From: an uncultured Christensenellaceae bacterium
GTDB lineage: Bacteria; Bacillota_A; Clostridia; Christensenellales; UBA3700
Assembly (NCBI GenBank): GCA_944381335.1
Contig: CALWKT010000018.1
Coordinates: forward strand, 1-25,315
Direction of reading: 5' to 3'
Length of the DNA: 25,315 nt
The position numbers and the translations under genes were made by a program. The notes beneath the pieces were generated by a model. That model was given only the letters and a program-made list of their open reading frames with translations, was not told the origin of the DNA and searched no databases. This document shows, piece by piece, positions 5,874-15,536 of this stretch (position 1 is its first letter; the number at the start of each line of letters is the position of its first letter).

Positions 5874-6449
5874 ATGAGTTACGACAGCGGAAAACTTCAC
5901 ATGTGTCAGGTCTGCGGAAAAAGACCCGCCACGGTATTTATAAAGAACAGCATCAACGGCAAGGTGATAGAAAGGGAGTTGTGCGCGGAATGTGCGGCGC
6001 AGCTACAGGGCACGGATATGCTCGAGGACATTTTCATGAACGGCGTAAACGGTCTGTTCTCGTCGATAATGGGCATGCCTTACGACGAAGACGAGAGACC
6101 ACGCAGCAAAGAGCGCGCCTGCCCCAACTGCGGAATGACTGAAAGGCAGATCAGGGAAACCTACACGTTCGGTTGCGATCAGTGTTACAGGACTTTTTCC
6201 GATCTTGCTTCCGAATTCGTTTCCAAACTGGGCGGCACCGCTCACAAAGGGAGGACCCCTTCCGGTTACAAAGGGCTTTCGGGTGCGGACGTCACGCTGA
6301 GCAATCCGTCTGAAAAGAAGAGAGAAAAGAGCGTTGCGGAGCAGATCGAAGAACTTGAACGCAAGATGAAAGACGCGGCGGCGCGCGAGGATTACGACGG
6401 AGCGCTCGCTTACAAGAAACAGATAGAAGAACTCAAAAGGAGGGGCTGA
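5874..6449 (+). CDS. mcsA: McsA, zinc-binding activator of the McsB arginine kinase
   Basis: McsA binds McsB and stimulates its protein-arginine kinase activity, linking stress to degradation by ClpC-ClpP. The 191-residue protein has four CxxC pairs, C11/C14, C37/C40, C83/C86 and C101/C104, making two zinc-binding modules. A C-terminal UVR-type coiled segment follows (about 155-190, with EDYDGALAYKKQIEELK), resembling the linker motif of ClpC and UvrB. ATG 5874 follows the ctsR stop by four bases, and a GGAGG ribosome binding site lies in the ctsR tail. It ends two bases before mcsB. Confidence 0.93.
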   Translation: MSYDSGKLHMCQVCGKRPATVFIKNSINGKVIERELCAECAAQLQGTDMLEDIFMNGVNGLFSSIMGMPYDEDERPRSKERACPNCGMTERQIRETYTFGCDQCYRTFSDLASEFVSKLGGTAHKGRTPSGYKGLSGADVTLSNPSEKKREKSVAEQIEELERKMKDAAAREDYDGALAYKKQIEELKRRG

Positions 6450-6451
6450 CA

Positions 6452-7450
6452 ATGGGCAGAGAAACGGACGACGTAGTCGTATCCACCAGGATCCGTCTGG
6501 CAAGGAATATCAAAGGTTTGCCTTTTCCCAAAAGGCTGAGCGGTCAGGAAGAGATCTACTCGGTGCTGATGAAAGGGGTCAAGGAAGCCTGCGACGAACT
6601 TTTCGAGACCAAATTCTATAAGATGTGCGACATTGACAGTCTTCTCGCGCAGTCATACGTCGAAAAACACTTGATCAGCAACGATCTGGTCAAGAACGTG
6701 AATTTCGGCGCGCTGGCTGTCAACAAGGACGAGGACGTAGCCGTTATGATAAACGAAGAAGACCACATAAGAGAACAGTGCATCACAGAGGGCTTCGATC
6801 TCGACGGGGCGTACGAAAAGCTTGTGAGAGTGGACAGGAAGATATCTGAAAAACTGGATATCGCGTTCGATCCCAGGCTGGGATATCTGACGGCATGCCC
6901 GACCAATCTAGGCGCGGCGATGCGGGCTTCGGTGATGCTATTCCTTCCCGCGCTTACGATAAGCAAGAAGATGAATTCTCTGATAAACGAACTTCAGAAG
7001 CTTGATTTCACGACGAGGGGCGTGTACGGAGAAGGCAGCGAGGCTCAGGGCTTCATGTATCAGATATCCAATCAGGCTACGGTCGGAAAGAGCGAAGAAG
7101 ACATAATAAAACTCGTCAAAAAGACGGTGGGAAGCATAATTGAAATAGAGCGCAAGGAGAGAGAAAACCTCAAGAAAACGCTCGGAGTAGAACTTCAGGA
7201 CAAGATCATGCGCGCATTCGGCGTGCTTACGAACTGCTATCTGATAGATTCTGCGGAATTTTCGGAGCTGCTCGGGTACGTCAAACTCGGCGTGGCGCTG
7301 GGGTATATAGACAGAGATATGTCCAAAATAAACAAATTACTCACGCTTTCTCAGCCGGCAATGCTGTGTATGCTTGCGGCGAAGGTATTGCAGCCGCGCG
7401 ACAGGGACAAAGCGCGTGCGGCGCTCGGCAGAAAGTTTTTGGAGAAATAA
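6452..7450 (+). CDS. mcsB: Protein-arginine kinase McsB
   Basis: McsB is a phosphagen-kinase-fold enzyme that phosphorylates arginines on damaged proteins and on CtsR, marking them for ClpC-ClpP. Signature segments are VVVSTRIRLARN (8-19), the acidic loop INEEDHIREQ (100-109), GYLTACPTNLG (144-154) with the catalytic-pocket Cys149, and RGVYGEGSEAQG (189-200). The C-terminal allosteric phospho-arginine site RDxxRA is present at 318-323. At 332 residues it is slightly shorter than typical members (about 350) because the N-terminus before the first ATP-binding motif is brief. The AGGAGG ribosome binding site lies in the end of mcsA. Confidence 0.94.
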   Translation: MGRETDDVVVSTRIRLARNIKGLPFPKRLSGQEEIYSVLMKGVKEACDELFETKFYKMCDIDSLLAQSYVEKHLISNDLVKNVNFGALAVNKDEDVAVMINEEDHIREQCITEGFDLDGAYEKLVRVDRKISEKLDIAFDPRLGYLTACPTNLGAAMRASVMLFLPALTISKKMNSLINELQKLDFTTRGVYGEGSEAQGFMYQISNQATVGKSEEDIIKLVKKTVGSIIEIERKERENLKKTLGVELQDKIMRAFGVLTNCYLIDSAEFSELLGYVKLGVALGYIDRDMSKINKLLTLSQPAMLCMLAAKVLQPRDRDKARAALGRKFLEK

Positions 7451-7462
7451 AGGAGGTAGGAT

Positions 7463-10021
7463 ATGAGTAATTTTTCTCAGGAATGTAAACAGGTTATAGT
7501 AAACGCTCAGCAGTATGCGGCGACGTCGGGAGGACTTCTCGGCACAGAGCATCTGCTGATGGGTATGGTTACGGCAAAGGAATGCCGCGCGGCGGCGATA
7601 CTCAGATCGCGCGGGATCAACGAAAAGACATTGCAAGGGTTGGTCCAGCCTACGGGCGCAACGACCAGCAACGTCGAACTCAGCAACCGCGTTCAGTCCA
7701 TTTTCAGATATGCCAAGAGCATTGCCGGATCTATGGGACAGAGCGAGATCAGCTCGGACGCGCTTCTTTACGCGATGTTTGCCGAGCCGGACAGCGTTGC
7801 GGTAAGAGCGCTTGCGATGCTCGCCGACGAAGACAGCATAAAGAACGCGGCGGCACAGTCGCTTCTGCGCGGAGACGTTGCGAACGTGATTTCAGATCAG
7901 CAGGACGGCTCGGAAGACAGAGAAGAGGATTCTTTCGGATCCAAGCCTTCGGGCGCAAAGACGCGCAAACTTCCTGAAAGTCTGCGCAAATACGGAGTCG
8001 ACCTGACCGAAAAGGCGGCTCAGGGCAAACTTGACCCGATCATAGGCAGAAGCAAGGAGATCGAGAGGATAATCCAGATACTTTCGAGGCGTACCAAGAA
8101 CAACCCTGTGCTGATCGGCGAACCGGGCGTCGGTAAAAGCGCGATAGTCGAAGGACTTGCGCAGGCGATCGTAAAAGGCGAAGTGCCCGAAACTCTGAAA
8201 AACAAGACGGTTTACGCGCTTGACATAACCAGTCTCGTCGCAGGCAGCAAATACCGCGGCGAGTTTGAAGAAAAGCTCAAGAACGTGATCAACGACATCA
8301 AGAGCAACGGCAACATAATCGTATTTATCGACGAGATCCATATGATCGTCGGCGCAGGAGACACAAAAGACGGCGCGATGGACGCGGCGAACATCCTCAA
8401 ACCTATGCTGGCGAGAGGCGAAATGCAGACCGTCGGCGCGACCACGATCGAGGAGTACCGCAAGTTCATAGAAAAGGACAGCGCGCTCGAAAGAAGATTC
8501 CAGCCCATCACCGTGGATCCGCCCAGCGTGGAGGACACCGTGACTATCCTCAAAGGCATACGCGAAAAGTACGAAGCGCATCACGGCGTCAGGATCACCG
8601 ACGAAGCGCTCGAAGCGGCGGCGGAAATGTCCGACAGATACATCAACGACAGATATCTCCCCGATAAAGCCATAGATCTGATCGACGAGGCTTCTTCAAA
8701 GAAAAAGACAGGTTCTTTCACTCTGCCCAAAGACGTCAGAGAACTCGAAGAAAAAGAGGCGAAACTCGCAATAGAAGAGAAAGCGTGCGCTTCGAGAGAG
8801 GATTACGAAGGCGCGGCGAAGATCCAGAAAGAAAAGAAGAAGATACACGAGGAGATTCTCAAGGCTAAGGAAGCGTGGATGAGTAACCGCGGAAAAGAAG
8901 AACTGACCGTGACGGCTGACGATATAGCCAACGTCGTGGCAACATGGACTTCGATCCCCGTCGTCAAGCTGACCGAAAGCGAAGCGGAAAGACTGCTCAG
9001 GATGGAAGACATCCTGAGAAAGAGAGTCATAGGTCAGGAAGAGGCGATCAGCGCGGTCGCAAAGGCGGTAAGGCGCGCCAGAGCGGGCATAAAGGATCCC
9101 AAGAGACCCACCGGTTCGTTCATATTCCTGGGACCCACCGGCGTCGGTAAGACCGAACTGTGCAAAGCGCTCGCTGAGGCGATGTTCGGCGACGAAAACA
9201 TGCTGATCCGCATAGATATGTCCGAGTATATGGAAAAGGAGAACGTCTCCAAGCTGATCGGTTCGGCGCCCGGCTACGTCGGTTACGACGAGGGCGGACA
9301 GCTGACTGAAAAGGTCAGGAGAAAGCCGTATTCGGTAGTGCTTTTCGACGAAATAGAAAAGGCGCATCCCGACGTGTTCAACATCCTCCTGCAGATACTG
9401 GACGACGGCAGACTGACTGATTCTCACGGCAGAACGGTCAACTTCAAGAATACCATCGTGATCATGACGTCCAACGTGGGCGCGGGAGAGATAAAGGCTT
9501 CAAGGCTCGGCTTCGGCAGTAAGGACGAGGAGAAGAAGTACGAGGATATGAAGGAAAGACAGATGGAGGCGCTCAGAAAGAAATTCCGTCCCGAATTCCT
9601 CAACCGTATCGACGATACGATCATATTCCGTTCTCTCACAGAAGAAGACATGGGCAAGATCGTAGACATGCTGCTCGGTCAGCTCAGCAAGCGTCTTGAG
9701 CCCACCGGCATCACTCTCGAAGTCAGCGACAAGGCGAAGGAGTATATCGTCAAGGAAGGAAGCAACGTGGAGTACGGCGCAAGACCGCTCAGAAGGGCGA
9801 TCCAGAAGATGATCGAGGACGAACTCAGCGAAAAGATCCTGACCAAGGCGATCAAGGAGGGCGACTTCGTGAAGGTGGATTTCGACGGTGAAAAGCTGAC
9901 GTTCACTCCGGCTGAGAAGAGCGGAACCGAGCCGGAAACAACTGAAGTTCAGGCGGACGTGCCGTCGCCGGAAGCCGGAGCCGGGGACAAACCCGGCGAC
10001 GACGGGAACGGCAATGCCTGA
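7463..10021 (+). CDS. clpC: ATP-dependent Clp protease unfoldase ClpC
   Basis: ClpC is a two-ring AAA+ unfoldase that recognises substrates with McsB or adaptor proteins and feeds them to ClpP. The 852-residue protein has the double Clp N-domain (about 1-145), AAA-1 with Walker A GEPGVGKS (219-226) and Walker B VFIDE (287-291), the coiled middle domain with a UVR-like segment (about 422-470), and AAA-2 with Walker A GPTGVGKT (557-564) and Walker B VVLFDE (625-630). The LGF tripeptide (682-684) is at the position of the ClpP-docking loop. The last 40 or so residues are rich in G, P, E and D and look disordered. An AAGGAGG site precedes ATG 7463. It is the last gene of the ctsR operon; clpP is not in this window. 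Confidence 0.96.
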   Translation: MSNFSQECKQVIVNAQQYAATSGGLLGTEHLLMGMVTAKECRAAAILRSRGINEKTLQGLVQPTGATTSNVELSNRVQSIFRYAKSIAGSMGQSEISSDALLYAMFAEPDSVAVRALAMLADEDSIKNAAAQSLLRGDVANVISDQQDGSEDREEDSFGSKPSGAKTRKLPESLRKYGVDLTEKAAQGKLDPIIGRSKEIERIIQILSRRTKNNPVLIGEPGVGKSAIVEGLAQAIVKGEVPETLKNKTVYALDITSLVAGSKYRGEFEEKLKNVINDIKSNGNIIVFIDEIHMIVGAGDTKDGAMDAANILKPMLARGEMQTVGATTIEEYRKFIEKDSALERRFQPITVDPPSVEDTVTILKGIREKYEAHHGVRITDEALEAAAEMSDRYINDRYLPDKAIDLIDEASSKKKTGSFTLPKDVRELEEKEAKLAIEEKACASREDYEGAAKIQKEKKKIHEEILKAKEAWMSNRGKEELTVTADDIANVVATWTSIPVVKLTESEAERLLRMEDILRKRVIGQEEAISAVAKAVRRARAGIKDPKRPTGSFIFLGPTGVGKTELCKALAEAMFGDENMLIRIDMSEYMEKENVSKLIGSAPGYVGYDEGGQLTEKVRRKPYSVVLFDEIEKAHPDVFNILLQILDDGRLTDSHGRTVNFKNTIVIMTSNVGAGEIKASRLGFGSKDEEKKYEDMKERQMEALRKKFRPEFLNRIDDTIIFRSLTEEDMGKIVDMLLGQLSKRLEPTGITLEVSDKAKEYIVKEGSNVEYGARPLRRAIQKMIEDELSEKILTKAIKEGDFVKVDFDGEKLTFTPAEKSGTEPETTEVQADVPSPEAGAGDKPGDDGNGNA

Positions 10022-10057
10022 CGTATAGGCTGAACTAAGAAGACCGGATAAACGACG

Positions 10058-10097
10058 GGCGGCGACGGAAATATCCGTCGCCGTCTTTTGCTTTTTT
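10058..10097 (+). terminator. ctsR operon terminator
   Basis: GGCGACGGA (10061-10069) pairs perfectly with TCCGTCGCC (10074-10082) around an AATA loop. Three more base pairs (one a wobble) extend the stem outward, and two T-rich tracts follow. It lies 36 bases after the clpC stop. Confidence 0.92.
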
Positions 10098-10209
10098 ACG
10101 GTTCTTTACGGTTTCGTTTTACTTAGACGGAGAGGCGCGGTCACGGCGCGCAGACGCGATAAAACTTTTTTGTCAAACCGGCAAAAAAATTATACGCATT
10201 TTTCGCACG

Positions 10210-10220
10210 TATAGTATAAT
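10210..10220 (+). promoter_or_regulatory. Candidate -10 region of the ZIP transporter gene
   Basis: Overlapping TATAGT (10210-10215) and TATAAT (10215-10220) lie about 30 bases before the start codon. No good -35 is found at 16-18 bases: TTGTCA (10170-10175) is too far, and TTATAC (10190-10195) would need a 19-base spacer. An activator may be needed. Confidence 0.4.
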
Positions 10221-10250
10221 ATATTCGATTATGAGAATTGAGGTGTGAAA

Positions 10251-11048
10251 ATGAGCAATGCCGGTATAGTGGCACTCGGTTTTTCTTTGATATTTCTGTT
10301 TACGTGCGCGGGTTCGGCAACCGTCTATCTGTTCAAGGGGGAGATATCTCCCAAACTGAACACGCTTTTTCTCGGTTTTGCCGCCGGCGTCATGATCGCG
10401 GCGACGATATGGTCTCTGCTTTTGCCGTCGATAGAAGGCGCAATGGAGATCTTCGACAACAAGTACCTTTCGGTGCTTCCCGCGGCGGTGGGATTTATAG
10501 TCGGCGGACTATTTCTGGTGCTTCTTGATAAAGTCATTCCGCACTTCCACTTCGGAACGGATAAAGAGGAAGGGCATCACAGCAACTTCCAGAAGACGAC
10601 CAAACTTTTCCTTGCGGTCACGATACACAATATCCCCGAAGGCATAGCGGCGGGCGTCGCGTTCGGCGCGGCGGCGTCGCTCGGCGAGCAGTCGGCATAT
10701 CTTTCCGCGCTTGGACTTGCGATCGGTCTCGGTCTTCAGAATTTTCCTGAAGGCGCATCTGTCGCGCTTCCGATGAAAAATCTCACCGGAAGCAAACACA
10801 AGGCGTTTCTTCTCGGTTCTTTCAGCGGCATCGTTGAGCCTATTTTCGCGTTTCTCGGGTTTTACCTGGCGGCTTTCGTAAGCGTGCTTCAGCCGTGGCT
10901 TCTCGCTTTTGCGGCAGGCGCGATGATATTTGTCGTCGCAGAGGACCTTATCCCGGACGCAAAGCTTTCAGATTATCCTCATCTCGGCACATGGGGCGTC
11001 ATGGTGGGTTTTGTCGTGATGATGGTCCTTGACGTCGTGCTCGGCTGA
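10251..11048 (+). CDS. ZIP-family divalent metal transporter
   Basis: Integral membrane protein of 265 residues with about eight hydrophobic helices, importing a divalent metal such as zinc. The two metal-site helices are recognisable: HNIPEGIAAGVAFG (126-139) and QNFPEGASVALP (163-174), with a further EP at 196-197 in a later helix. The short histidine-rich cytoplasmic loop HFHFGTDKEEGHHS (98-111) before the fourth helix is typical. ATG 10251 is preferred over an in-frame GTG at 10245 because GAGGTG (10240-10245) is then five bases upstream. The gene is flanked by terminators on both sides, so it is a single-gene unit. Metal specificity cannot be read from the sequence. Confidence 0.9.
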   Translation: MSNAGIVALGFSLIFLFTCAGSATVYLFKGEISPKLNTLFLGFAAGVMIAATIWSLLLPSIEGAMEIFDNKYLSVLPAAVGFIVGGLFLVLLDKVIPHFHFGTDKEEGHHSNFQKTTKLFLAVTIHNIPEGIAAGVAFGAAASLGEQSAYLSALGLAIGLGLQNFPEGASVALPMKNLTGSKHKAFLLGSFSGIVEPIFAFLGFYLAAFVSVLQPWLLAFAAGAMIFVVAEDLIPDAKLSDYPHLGTWGVMVGFVVMMVLDVVLG

Positions 11049-11068
11049 ATATGTTTAACCCGGATAAC

Positions 11069-11094
11069 AAGAAGCCTTCAGGGGCTTCTTTTTT
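11069..11094 (+). terminator. ZIP transporter gene terminator
   Basis: AAGAAGCC (11069-11076) pairs with GGCTTCTT (11083-11090), ending in a run of six T. It is nearly identical to the terminator at 17913-17937. Confidence 0.9.
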
Positions 11095-11173
11095 CATGCT
11101 TTCAAGCTCGTTCTGTTTTAAAACCGGTTCGTTCCGGATGAGCCGGGCGTATTGTTATATATTGCGAAACGCG

Positions 11174-11201
11174 CTTACAAAAAACTTACAGAACGCTGAC
11201 C
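11174..11201 (+). promoter_or_regulatory. Pho box (PhoP-binding direct repeats) upstream of pstS
   Basis: CTTACA (11174-11179), five bases, CTTACA (11185-11190), five bases, CTGACC (11196-11201). The 11-base period and TTACA core fit the direct-repeat binding sites of PhoP-type regulators in Firmicutes, although the third repeat is degenerate. It lies upstream of a promoter with no good -35 box, as expected for activation by the response regulator encoded downstream. Confidence 0.65.
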
Positions 11202-11230
11202 GTTTTGCGGTGGTTGCTCCCGCGGATTTC

Positions 11231-11239
11231 TGTTAAACT
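11231..11239 (+). promoter_or_regulatory. pstS extended -10
   Basis: TGT followed by TAAACT (11234-11239) makes an extended -10 element. The predicted start near 11246 leaves a leader of about 20 bases with AAAGGAGG (11252-11259) before ATG 11267. There is no recognisable -35, consistent with dependence on the Pho activator. Confidence 0.55.
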
Positions 11240-11266
11240 CATGGCAGAACAAAAGGAGGTAACAAT

Positions 11267-12082
11267 ATGAAATTCAGAAAGTTGATTATTCTTGCGGCGG
11301 TATGCGTGACTGTCGCGACGCTGGGTGCGTTTGCGTTTGCCGGATGCGGCGCTTCAAACGCTCAGGAAGTTATGATCACGGGATCCACTTCCGTGACTCC
11401 GCTCATGGAAAAGCTTGCGGAAGCATTTGAAGCAAAGAACCAGGACGTAACGATCCAGATCACCGGATCGGGTTCGTCTCAAGGTATTGCCGACGCTCAG
11501 AAAGGCGCGTGCGACATAGGCATGTCGTCCAGGGCGCTCAAAGACGAGGAGCTTGAGACGCTCGAATCCGTTGAAATATGCAAGGACGGCATAGCGATCA
11601 TCGTAAACAAAGACTGCGAACTGACAAACGTAACCAGCGCTCAGGTATACGGTCTGTATGCGAACGGCACTGCGATCGGAAGCGTGAACACTCCCGTAAA
11701 CCGCAGTAACGGAAGCGGAACGAGAGACGGTTTCAACGAACTGATCAAGAACGAAAACGGCGACAGCCTGAAAGAACTCAAAGAGTTGAAAGGCGAAACT
11801 CAGGATCAGACAGGAAGCGTGATCGAAAGAGTTGCCGGCGCAAAAAACGTAATGGGCTATATATCGCTCGGTTCGCTCAACGAAAGAGTGAAAGCGGTTT
11901 CGCTTGACGGCGTAGCGGCTACGGTCGAGAACATCAAATCGGGAGAGTACAAACTCCAGAGACCCTTTGTCCTGGCAATTAAAAAGGGAGCAGAACTCAG
12001 TGATGCGGCGCAGAGATTCCTTGACTTCGTCCAGAGCGAAGAAGGAAAGAAGATAATTGCCGAATATGGTTGCATAGTCTGA
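11267..12082 (+). CDS. pstS: Phosphate ABC transporter, phosphate-binding lipoprotein PstS
   Basis: PstS captures inorganic phosphate outside the membrane and delivers it to the PstCA channel. The 271-residue precursor has a hydrophobic signal peptide and a lipobox ending at Cys27 (FAGC), so it is a membrane-anchored lipoprotein. Phosphate-contacting segments are GSTSVTPLMEKLAEAF (39-54), GSGSSQGI (67-74) and GSGTRDGF (149-156). The RBS AAAGGAGG is seven bases before ATG 11267. It heads the phosphate operon and ends four bases before the permease gene. Confidence 0.94.
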   Translation: MKFRKLIILAAVCVTVATLGAFAFAGCGASNAQEVMITGSTSVTPLMEKLAEAFEAKNQDVTIQITGSGSSQGIADAQKGACDIGMSSRALKDEELETLESVEICKDGIAIIVNKDCELTNVTSAQVYGLYANGTAIGSVNTPVNRSNGSGTRDGFNELIKNENGDSLKELKELKGETQDQTGSVIERVAGAKNVMGYISLGSLNERVKAVSLDGVAATVENIKSGEYKLQRPFVLAIKKGAELSDAAQRFLDFVQSEEGKKIIAEYGCIV

Positions 12083-12086
12083 CGGT

Positions 12087-14054
12087 ATGAAAAAAATTCA
12101 TAATTCTTCCAACCTTAAAGAGGGCGTCGCCAAGGCAATATTCGCTTTGGCGGCGTGCTTCGCCGTAATTTCGGTGGCGGCGATCATAGGGTATCTTCTG
12201 TACGCCGGGATTCCGGCTTTCAGAGAGACGGGAGTGGGAAATTTTCTGTTCGGCACGTCATGGGCGCCGTCTTACGACGGACCGGCTTCTGAAAAATTCG
12301 GAATACTTCCGATGATCGTCGGGTCGACGCTGGCAACCGGCGGCGCACTTCTGACGGGCGGAAGCCTGGGAGTGGCGGTTGCGGTATATATAGTGTATTT
12401 TTGTCCTGCGAAGCTCAAGAAGCCTCTGATACAGCTCGTGAGCGTTCTTGCCGGTATCCCCAGCGTCATATACGGCTATTTCGGGCTGAAGCAGATCGTG
12501 CCTGCGCTTGCCGAAATCAGTCCCAACGGCAACGGCACGGGTCTTCTCTCGGTTTCGCTCGTACTGGGCATCATGATATTGCCGACCGTGGCAAGTCTGG
12601 CTAAGGACGCCTTTGTCGCGGTCCCAGGGAGTTATTACGAGGGCGCGCTGGCGCTCGGACTGACAAAGGAACAGAGCGTATTCAAGGTGATGGTGCCGTC
12701 GGCAAGGCAAGGCGTCATGACTGCGCTCGGGCTCGGGATCGGTCGCGCCGTCGGCGAGACGATGGCGGTAATAATGGTTGCAGGCAACACAGTCAGTTTC
12801 CCGGGAGGACTGTTCGACGGTTTCATGACGCTCACCGGAAATATCGTGATGGACATGTCGTACGCATCCGGAGTGCACAGAAGCGCGCTGGTCGCGACCG
12901 GATTCGTTCTGCTGGTTTTCATCCTGATACTCAACGCGGCATTGTACGTCGTAAAAGACAAAAAGAAGGGAGAAGAAAGAAAAAAATTCCGTTTCGCGTT
13001 GCCTGTTCCTGAAGAAAACGCCGTAGAAAACAATGCGTTGAAAACGTCGGTAAAAATAAGGACGGCTATTGCGAAAGCCTATAACCGTTGCGCAGACGGA
13101 GCAGAAGCGTTTTCAAAAAACGTGCGGACGGGGCTGAAGAGATTTTCAGTCGGAGTTACCGCCGCGTTCGGCAGAAAAAAAACGGCGGCAGCAACGGACG
13201 CCGGCAACGCAAAGTATGTAAAAAAGACGGGGTATTACGTGTTTCTGCGCGTGCTTTGTACCGCAGGAACTCTGATCATGACGGGGGCGATCGCTTACCT
13301 TATCGGCTTTATCGTCGTAAAGGGAACGCTTGCGTTCACTGAGATCGGATTTTTGAATTTTCTGTTCGGCAAAAGCGGAGCGGGTAAAAACTCCCTTGCG
13401 CCCGCGTTCGTAAGCACGGGAGCGCTGATAGGCATTGCGCTGGCAATTGCGCTTCCGGTGGGGATATGCGCGGCGATATATCTGGTCGAATATGCGAAAA
13501 AGGGGAGCAGGATCGTAAAAACGATAAGGCTGTTCACTGATACGCTTTCGGGCATACCCAGCATAGTTTTCGGATTGTTCGGCGTGATCGTTTTCAACGA
13601 CGCTCTGGGACTTGGTTACAGTCTGCTTTCAGGCGGACTCACGCTTTCGGTTATGATATTGCCCACCGTGGTCAGGGCTGTCGAGGAAAGTCTGATCAAC
13701 GTGCCGGCGTCTTACAGAGAAGCAAGTTACGCGCTCGGCGCAGGCAAGCTTCATACGATAGTAAAGATAGTTCTGCCTTGCGCGTTGAAAGGCATACTTA
13801 CCGCGACGGTGCTGTGTATCGGGCGTATCGTGAGCGAATCCGCGGCATTGCTTCTGACCGCCGGATCCGTCAAGAATATGCCTAAAAGCATAATGTCGCC
13901 GGGCAGCAGTTTTGCGGTCATGATGTACATGTTCGCAAGCGAGGGGCTTTATATGAACGAAGCTTACGCAACTGCGCTCGTACTGATAGTGATAGTTGTG
14001 ATAATAAACGCGCTTGTATTCGCGATAGACAGAAAAAAGGAGAAAAAGAGTTGA
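12087..14054 (+). CDS. Fused PstC-PstA phosphate transporter permease
   Basis: A single 655-residue protein holds both permease subunits of the Pst phosphate transporter, which are normally separate proteins of about 280-300 residues. Residues about 15-290 are the PstC half, with GIPSVIYG (123-130) and the EAA loop around E185-G191 (EGALALG). Residues about 381-655 are the PstA half, with GIPSIVFG (489-496) and the EAA loop around E545-G551 (EASYALG). The linker (about 291-380) is polar and lysine-rich, so it is probably cytoplasmic. No stop or frameshift interrupts the join. The gene starts four bases after pstS and its stop overlaps the TTG start of pstB. Confidence 0.94.
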   Translation: MKKIHNSSNLKEGVAKAIFALAACFAVISVAAIIGYLLYAGIPAFRETGVGNFLFGTSWAPSYDGPASEKFGILPMIVGSTLATGGALLTGGSLGVAVAVYIVYFCPAKLKKPLIQLVSVLAGIPSVIYGYFGLKQIVPALAEISPNGNGTGLLSVSLVLGIMILPTVASLAKDAFVAVPGSYYEGALALGLTKEQSVFKVMVPSARQGVMTALGLGIGRAVGETMAVIMVAGNTVSFPGGLFDGFMTLTGNIVMDMSYASGVHRSALVATGFVLLVFILILNAALYVVKDKKKGEERKKFRFALPVPEENAVENNALKTSVKIRTAIAKAYNRCADGAEAFSKNVRTGLKRFSVGVTAAFGRKKTAAATDAGNAKYVKKTGYYVFLRVLCTAGTLIMTGAIAYLIGFIVVKGTLAFTEIGFLNFLFGKSGAGKNSLAPAFVSTGALIGIALAIALPVGICAAIYLVEYAKKGSRIVKTIRLFTDTLSGIPSIVFGLFGVIVFNDALGLGYSLLSGGLTLSVMILPTVVRAVEESLINVPASYREASYALGAGKLHTIVKIVLPCALKGILTATVLCIGRIVSESAALLLTAGSVKNMPKSIMSPGSSFAVMMYMFASEGLYMNEAYATALVLIVIVVIINALVFAIDRKKEKKS

Positions 14055-14839
14055 AGAATAACGAAGTTTGCGAGTTCGGGATCACGGAGACCGCGGTAAA
14101 AGTCAGAGACGTCAATCTGCATTACGGGTCGTTTCAGGCGCTGAAAGACATAAATATGGACGTTATGAGCGGGGAGATAACCGCGTTTATAGGACCGTCC
14201 GGCTGCGGTAAATCCACCCTGCTCAAATGTTTCAACAGAATGAACGATCTTGTAGAGGGCTGCAGGATAGAAGGAAAGATAGAGATAGGCGGCAGGGATA
14301 TATACGCCGCGGATACAAATCTGCAAACGCTGAGAAAGAACGTGGGAATGGTGTTTCAGAAGCCCAACCCCTTTCCGCTCAGCATATACGACAATATCAC
14401 TTACGGACCCCGGCTGTACGGTATAAAGGACAAGGCGCTTCTCGCCGCGATCGTCGAAGACAGCCTGAAACGCGCGGCGATGTGGGACGAGCTGAAAGAC
14501 AGACTTGACAAATCCGCGCTTGCGTTGTCGGGAGGTCAGCAGCAAAGGCTGTGCATAGCCCGCGCGCTTTCAATGCGTCCCGGAATATTGCTGATGGACG
14601 AACCGACCAGCGCCCTTGACCCGATATCCACAGGAAAGATAGAAGATCTTCTTGCAGAACTCAAGGAAAAAGTCACAGTGATAATAGTGACGCACAATAT
14701 GCAGCAGGCGGCAAGGATATCGGATAAGACCGGCTTTTTCCTTCTCGGAGAACTAATAGAGTACGGCACGACGGAAAAGATCTTTTCAAATCCCGAAAAA
14801 GAGAAGACGGAAAGATATATTACGGGAAGATTCGGATGA
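14051..14839 (+). CDS. pstB: Phosphate ABC transporter ATP-binding protein PstB
   Basis: PstB hydrolyses ATP to drive phosphate import through PstCA. The 262 residues contain Walker [10 protein letters not shown] (48-56), the Q-loop VFQKPNPFP (101-109), the signature LSGGQQQR (159-166), Walker [14 protein letters not shown] (179-191) and the switch His215 (THN). The start is a TTG at 14051, whose last two bases and next base form the pstCA stop, a TTGA overlap. AAGGAG lies eight bases upstream, and no ATG occurs before residue 36, which is too late. This arrangement implies translational coupling to the permease. Confidence 0.94.
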   Translation: MKNNEVCEFGITETAVKVRDVNLHYGSFQALKDINMDVMSGEITAFIGPSGCGKSTLLKCFNRMNDLVEGCRIEGKIEIGGRDIYAADTNLQTLRKNVGMVFQKPNPFPLSIYDNITYGPRLYGIKDKALLAAIVEDSLKRAAMWDELKDRLDKSALALSGGQQQRLCIARALSMRPGILLMDEPTSALDPISTGKIEDLLAELKEKVTVIIVTHNMQQAARISDKTGFFLLGELIEYGTTEKIFSNPEKEKTERYITGRFG

Positions 14840-14850
14840 GGCTTCATCCG
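14833..14850 (+). other. Hairpin over the pstB stop codon
   Basis: CGGATGA (14833-14839) pairs with TCATCCG (14844-14850) around a GGCT loop, with the TGA stop inside the left arm. No T-tract follows, so it is not a standard terminator. It may protect the upstream mRNA or adjust expression between the transporter and phoU. Confidence 0.5.
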
Positions 14851-14852
14851 GC

Positions 14853-14882
14853 TTGCTTCAGACACATCAAAAATGATACAAT
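14853..14882 (+). promoter_or_regulatory. Possible internal promoter for phoU-phoP-phoR
   Basis: TTGCTT (14853-14858), an 18-base spacer and TACAAT (14877-14882) preceded by TGA, an extended -10. It could supply basal expression of the regulator genes when the pstS promoter is off. The match is moderate. Confidence 0.35.
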
Positions 14883-14894
14883 ACGAGGTGGACG

Positions 14895-15536
14895 ATGGAA
14901 AACGGTCTTGAAAGCAGACTGAACAAACTGAAAACCGATTTTGCCAAGATGTGCAGGACGGTCGAAGGCATGCTTGCGTCTGTCAACGCGCTTCTTGAAA
15001 AGCCTGACAGAGTTGCGGCTGCGGATATAGTGAACAGAGACAAACTTGTCGACGAAGAAGAAGCCGACATAGAAAACGGCTGCATGAGGCTTCTGCTCAG
15101 GAATCAGCCTTTCGCAAGGGATTTCAGAGAGATATCCTGCATGTTGAAGGCGATCACGGACGTTGAGAGGATCGGCGACCAGGCGGCTGACATAGCCGGG
15201 ATAATCGCCGCGTTTTCAGAGGGAGTGGAAGAAAAAACGCTGATCAGAATGGCTGAGCTTTCGCTGGTAATGGTGAGAGATTCCGTCAATTCTCTGATAA
15301 ACGAAGACAATTCTCTCGCCGTTGAGACGCAGGCGCTCGACGACGAGATGGACGGTTTGTTCGACATGGCATGTTCGGAAATAGTAAAAAAGATAATGCA
15401 AAATCCGGCTTTTGCCGGTGAAGCGGCTGAATTGCTGATGATAGCAAAATACTATGAGCGTATCGGTGATCACGCCGTCAACATCTGCGAGTGGGCGGAA
15501 TTCGGAAACACGGGAATACACAGCAAACATCAATGA
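14895..15536 (+). CDS. phoU: Phosphate signalling protein PhoU
   Basis: PhoU is a peripheral membrane helical-bundle protein that connects the Pst transporter to the sensor kinase and represses Pho signalling when phosphate is ample. The 213 residues form two PhoU repeats, each with the metal-binding motif ExxxD: DVERIGDQAADI (89-100; E91, D95) and YYERIGDHAVNI (186-197; E188, D192). A GAGGTGG sequence (14885-14891) precedes ATG 14895. It ends in an ATGA overlap with the response regulator gene. The position between pstB and the two-component genes fits the role. Confidence 0.93.
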   Translation: MENGLESRLNKLKTDFAKMCRTVEGMLASVNALLEKPDRVAAADIVNRDKLVDEEEADIENGCMRLLLRNQPFARDFREISCMLKAITDVERIGDQAADIAGIIAAFSEGVEEKTLIRMAELSLVMVRDSVNSLINEDNSLAVETQALDDEMDGLFDMACSEIVKKIMQNPAFAGEAAELLMIAKYYERIGDHAVNICEWAEFGNTGIHSKHQ

